This document shows positions 55,450-60,099 of a stretch of 60,099 nucleotides of DNA, piece after piece. The notes beneath the pieces are model-generated. The model ran no database searches. It was not told the origin of the DNA and saw only the letters and a program-made list of their open reading frames with translations. This DNA comes from Penium margaritaceum (lineage: Eukaryota; Streptophyta; Zygnematophyceae; Desmidiales; Peniaceae). Numbering within the stretch: position 1 is the first letter of the stretch; the number at the start of each line of letters is the position of its first letter. The DNA lies in NCBI GenBank assembly GCA_023375785.1, contig SZWC01004735.1:107808-167906 (forward strand), in the 5' to 3' direction. A program made the translations under genes and the position numbers.

Positions 55450-55958
55450 ATGCATGTTCACTTTTTTGCAAGATTAAGGGCATGCCCTGTCCTTGATTGG
55501 GCTTGGTGGAATTGCCTTGAACAAAATGACATGGATGATAGAGTTCATGATGAAGAGGAGGGAAGATGTAGGGAGGTTGAGCTAAGAGCATGGGAGATTC
55601 GAACAGATATTTTCCATGGCATGATCTGGCAACTAGGATTTCTACATGAGATAAAGCTTGTAATGTAAACGTGCTATTTAGTGAGAGCGTGCCTCTTATG
55701 AGTGTGGATGGGGATACAAAAGTAGCCAGAGATGATGAGACATGCATGGTTGAGAGGAAATGTAAGATAGTTTGCCACATTGAGAAGGTGGACAGGATGG
55801 TAAATGGCGCATCTAAAGTATTGTGTATCCTTAAGGATGACGCCCATGAGGTAAGTAATGGCATGACTTGCTATATGGTGAATTCCATTAAACAACAGAC
55901 ATGCATAATACAAGTTGGCATAACTAGCTGTTTTAGAAATGAACGATCCGACATGTGA
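55450..55958 (+). other. Two short open frames of unknown function, possible Harbinger partner remnant
   Basis: 55,450-55,668 (72 codons) contains a Glu/Asp/Arg-rich stretch (DDRVHDEEEGRCREVELRAW). 55,671-55,958 (95 codons) reads MLFSESVPLMSVDGDTKVAR onward with DRMVNGASKVLCILKDDAHE. I do not recognise either. They run tail-to-tail with the Harbinger transposase remnant at 56,150-57,420. Such elements usually carry a second, Myb-like gene, so this could be its remnant; that is inference from position only. Confidence 0.3.
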
Positions 55959-56149
55959 AGACTACATGCACTATATGATTTGCATGATTTGTATGCCCAA
56001 GTCGTAAGCCGCAAATTGAACATTGATACATCAACTCAAGAAGTTTGGAGGTCACGGAGAGGGAGAATTAGTGGCACAAGACACCATGGATGACTATTAT
56101 TGAAGTTGCGTAACGTCATTGAATTCCCATAGCTGCTTTGTACTTCAAG

Positions 56150-57420
56150 GTACGATGTGAGTAACCAACCAACATTTACTTTCCAATTTAATGTTTGAAG
56201 TCACGCATGGCCGCATCACCATAAGGCCTCCCTCGTTTGGGTTGTTTTTGTTAGGGTCGCTTGAGCCAGTGGCACATTCATGCCTTGCTCTACCAATCAT
56301 AGTTCTTCGTGTTGACAAACTAGGTCGTGAATGACAAAATAAGATTTGATGATCCCGGACTGACATTAATCATTGGCATGCCTCTTTAATTATGAAAGCA
56401 TACCTTAAGAAAAAGAAATGCACATTCCATGCATAACCTTGCAACTACATGCCTTCCATTGAAGCATTATGTATGTCCATTGGTGAGAGTGCACCAAGCT
56501 TGATAAGGTGATAATGCCTCCTACAAATTAGAGGTATAAGGCCATGACCTTATGAAAACGCCGCATCCGCTAGGTAATACTTGGAAGTTGCCAGGAAGAA
56601 TCAATGTGCCTGTCATGCATTGAACACACGTGCTCCATGAGCGGAGTCATCCCATCCCACCGATTTGAATGTAAAATGTAGCTCGAGATCACATTTGGCT
56701 AGTACATCTTGAGTCATGCAATAATGGTAGTTAACATATGCACATCACAAGGCACGCCTAATAGGTAGAACGGGAGTTCCATCCATATGACCTGTGCAAT
56801 ATGTCAACATGGCATGAATTATTGGCCCCCACTTCTTGTTGTTTGTGACAAGCCGCCTTCTAGGGTTGGCAAATGACAATGTTAGATGATGAGCACATTG
56901 CATAGAGAGCATCACACATTACTTGATGTATAGCCGTGGCAAAGTACAAGTAACATGAATTTAACTCCTGAACTTGCATCACACCACACACACGCATGAG
57001 CCATATTAGAATCATCTTTGAAATGGGAGTATCGCTAACGTGTTTACTTGTGTTTTCGATGATACTCATGCACGTCTCGGTGAGCACGTGGGTGACATTG
57101 AACATGCAGATAGGGTGTCCATGGATAAGGTCATTTGGCCATGTTTAGGCTTTAACAAAACCAGGGTGCATAGAACAGTGTACAAGGCAAAACACCAACA
57201 TGCAAATGAGTTTGACAAGAAGTTTTAACAAATCCTGTTGAATGTGTAAGTGTACACAAACTACTTGTTGACTAACGGCTTGACATGTGATTGACACGAG
57301 GGAGGATCCATGATATTGGTTTTTCAACGTCATGCATAGTGTGCTAGTGTGCCACATGCACGAACTTGTTGCAATATTCAAACGCCAACCCACGTTCACG
57401 GCTTTTGGCATCACTTCACA
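56150..57420 (-). pseudogene. PIF/Harbinger-type transposase (HARBI1-like DDE nuclease), decayed
   Basis: Cut-and-paste transposase. Reading the minus strand from about 57,400: an N-terminal helical part (GDTPISKMILIWLMRV-like, near 57,030), then the DDE domain. The block GHMDGTPV holds the first catalytic Asp (codon 56,783-56,781), as in GAIDGTHI. TQDVLAKCDLELHFTFKSVG then GWDDSAHGARVFN (56,720-56,618) matches Q.VLAVCDF.L.F......GWEGSAHDSRVL. YYLADAAF holds the second Asp (56,567-56,565), and RRHYHL follows. The catalytic Glu block (VIER) is not kept. Several stops and frame changes. Confidence 0.82.
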
Positions 57421-59179
57421 AGCACATGGTCGTTCACCCATACTAGCATGATAGCCATTACAATAACTCGCGCTATGTTTAGACCGATGGATCTCGAGTG
57501 CAAACCACATTGGTTGTACGACAAGAATGACGTGGCCTAGAAATCGTGAGAGAATCACAAAAAGGGCGGTTACTTTTTTTCCAGCGAAACCAAAGCTTTA
57601 GGTATGAAACCCATGTAAGGAAGGTTAGATAATTTATACAAAAAGGGTTTAAAACGTGACGAATTCCACACTACATTTTTCATTTGAGCACGTTGACTTG
57701 TAGCAAAACTGTTGCTCACTCTGGCCTCTCTCACATCGGAACGGAGCAATTTTGAGTTGAGCCTGCGCTCCCTCTCTTAAAGTGGTCGTGGTTTGGGTAT
57801 TTTCTCTTGCATTGGAGCCCCTAGCAACTTGCTTCGGCGGGACGACTTTTCAGAAAGTTGTAGCCTTCTGTGACGTGAGATTGTCAACATAGACGTATGT
57901 TATTGAGTCAAACCTAGTCTTGAATGAACGAACAGTGCGGCGACGTCAACAAACTGCTAGGTAGTTGATGGAACCCCTGAGTTGTAGCAACTTGCAACAA
58001 TACGCTCGGACGTGCACTTTCCAGAGAAAACGTTTTCTGCCAGACCCTTGATGATCTAGGTGGGGTTTCAAAACTGACTAAATCAGTCATGACCAAGCTT
58101 CCAATGTTGCAAACGACCATTGCAAGCTGTTGGGCAGTGGCCGGCCAGGTCGTTAACCGGCCGTTTACACTACGAGGACCTTGTGACGGCGGGATGGAAG
58201 GTTGACGGTGGTCAAAACCAACTTATTAGTTATAATCCTTCGTAAAGCCAAAACCACCACATTAGTTGAACAAAATGAACTAAATGCACGCAACTCGTCC
58301 AGATGCTAACCAAATGGTTTGTTTTTTACATAGCCAATCACGTGCGTAAAGCTTTGTGTCGTGTATTTGGTGACGAGCGATGGAAAGGATGAGGGAGCAA
58401 ATGATATAAAGTGTAGCTTGGGTGTTTTCAACTTTTGTGATGGACAAGGGCATGACGTGCAAAGTCTACGCCAGAGGAATGATACATGCGCAGTCAAACC
58501 CCAACTAGCCTGATGTGTTCGACCCCTGCCAGATGCAACTACACCAAGTAAAAGCTTGAAATACTAGTTCATCTTTAGTGAACTGGCGTCAATATTGGCC
58601 TTAACTAATAGTTGAACTAAAAATTCCGTTACTATTGTGCCTTTGTCTGACTAATTAGTGAAGCATGAAAATCCTTAGTTCAAATCAAGTCCCCACCCTA
58701 TTTTCTCCTCTTTACGACCAAAATAGAGTGTGATGTATCAAAGCTAGCCAACTTGTCGGACGCATGACGTCAACTAAGAAAAATGGAGCACATACAACGT
58801 GGTTTGCAACAAACATGTTCAACAACTGTACAACATCAACGCACTGCGAGTTCGCACGGTGAGTTGAGTTTTGTTTGGGCAAACACGGGTTACAGCCGCT
58901 TACCAGCCAATAAGCTGGTTTGTCACCGTGCGAGGTGCACGGTGATGAAAAGAACGGCCATTTTATGGATATGGCCATGTTTTTGAATTCTCTCACGTAT
59001 GCGACCGACCAGCCTTAACCCCTTACGTATCTGCGTAATTTGGTGGTCAAGTTATAGATTTGGCCAACTTTACTGCTCGGAAGCCTACTGCAATGCATTT
59101 AGCGGAAGGTCTTACTTGTATGGCCGACGTTTTAGCACTAAGTTACTAATTTGGCCATGCTTTGAAGTCGACATCAGAG
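57421..59179. other. No gene recognised
   Basis: A-rich and T-rich sequence with frames of 94 codons at most and no motif. A GGCCGGCCAGG...CCGGCCG cluster sits at 58,139-58,163. TATGGCC and TTTGGCCA words recur at 58,970-59,160. Confidence 0.55.
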
Positions 59180-59400
59180 GGCTGTGACAAGGTCGTAGCT
59201 GGCACACGTGACCAAATGTGCATTCGCTGTCGACTCCACCACCCCCCCCGGTGCCCTCGCCCGATTCTCCGCCCACCCCAACCGAGAACAGCCCGAACCA
59301 GCGCCCCCCGCCCCTCCCCTCCCCCCCAAGCCTGCCCCTCGCCCCTTGTTTTTCTCCTCTGCGGTTGGCGAAGGCGCCACGGCCCACCGCAGAGGCAAGA
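59180..59400. other. GC-rich patch with a 13-bp hairpin
   Basis: A C-rich tract (59,232-59,345), almost free of A and T, gives overlapping proline-rich frames that I take to be composition artefacts. 59,357-59,394 is a hairpin with arms CTCTGCGGTTGGC and GCCCACCGCAGAG (one mismatch) around a 12-nt loop. TTTTTCTC before it and GAGAAAAA after it extend the symmetry. Confidence 0.7.
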
Positions 59401-59962
59401 GAAAAATGGTTAAACGATATAATGAACAGCAAGAATGGGATCGCCTCATAGTCAAATGCGCATAGCGGACCGAACAATCTAGTAGGTTTCATGTGACACA
59501 TGAAATGAGTATATCTGGCAACATAAGTACGAAAAGCCACCTTATGTTTACATAAGATTAGGTATGGATACAAAGAGGGTTATGCATTGATATTAACATA
59601 GATAAAACAAATTCAAAAACAATACGGACATAGACATCAATAAAGATGAGGAAAACTTTGAGGATAAAGAGTACGTGAATATATGGAAAAATAAATATGC
59701 ATATCAATACAAACGTATATTTTGATATAACTATAACATATATATTTCCATAATTACATACCAATACATATTCTTACATGTATATTTTGATACAAATGCA
59801 CATATAGATTCATAAACATATAAATAAATTTAATTAAATCTATATAAAATTAAACATATGTTCTAATGTAAATTTAGATAAAAATTGATATAGATAGATA
59901 TTTAAAATGATGTGTATTCATATAGATATTGACTTAAATGTGTAAATAGTTATACTTATGTT
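59401..59962. other. AT-rich DNA, no gene
   Basis: Very AT-rich (runs of ATAAAT, TATATA) leading into the terminal microsatellite. No promoter or coding sequence is supported. Confidence 0.65.

Positions 59963-60099
<137 letters not shown>

Noticed and set aside
59208..59465. Proline-rich small protein on the plus strand, or glycine-rich on the minus strand
   Set aside because: All six frames of the C-rich patch are open and low-complexity, which is expected from composition alone.

Overview
This window is repeat-dominated eukaryotic nuclear DNA, almost certainly from the plant lineage. It has Ty1/Copia elements primed by initiator-Met-tRNA sites, Ty3/Gypsy elements ending in a chromodomain, a hAT transposase and a PIF/Harbinger transposase. 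Nearly all coding DNA is broken by stops and frameshifts. I see no rRNA, tRNA, CRISPR array, bacterial-type operon or recognisable intact host gene. A large-genome streptophyte is likely. A charophyte alga such as Chara is my guess from general appearance only and is not shown by the sequence.

Positions 1-35,331 form a nested transposon stack that can be untangled. Copia-C (minus, about 855-35,331) is the frame. Its right LTR (34,610-35,331) is uninterrupted. Its left LTR is cut into three pieces (855-1,351, 16,303-16,394 and 30,221-30,378) by Gypsy-A (plus, 1,352-16,302) and Gypsy-B (minus, 16,395-30,220). Gypsy-A carries Copia-B (minus, 8,330-14,542) inside its integrase core. Copia-B has two 587-bp LTRs and a near-perfect 5-bp target duplication. 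Gypsy-B has its gag split by about 5 kb holding a hAT transposase (22,114-25,294, minus) with an unusual Asp/Ala plus Gly-Gly-Lys-Gly tail. LTR divergence, estimated by eye, rises from the innermost to the outermost element, as nesting requires.

From 35,332 to 48,785 there is a Copia LTR of family E. Next comes a Copia element, D2 (plus, 35,741-43,790), with an exact GAGGA target duplication and an E-family solo LTR inside it. A GA microsatellite holding a 54-base N gap follows. Last is a truncated copy of the Gypsy-B family in plus orientation (about 44,900-48,785). A second LTR of family D lies at the left edge (to 368).

From 49,150 to 50,900 there is a tandem satellite of about 250 bp whose every unit is itself a long palindrome. 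The rest (50,901-60,099) is low in recognisable content: a decayed Harbinger transposase (minus, about 56,150-57,420), a few perfect hairpins, a GC-rich patch and simple repeats. The genes do not form a pathway. Each element carried its own gag, protease, reverse transcriptase, RNase H and integrase, or its own transposase, and most of these now look dead.
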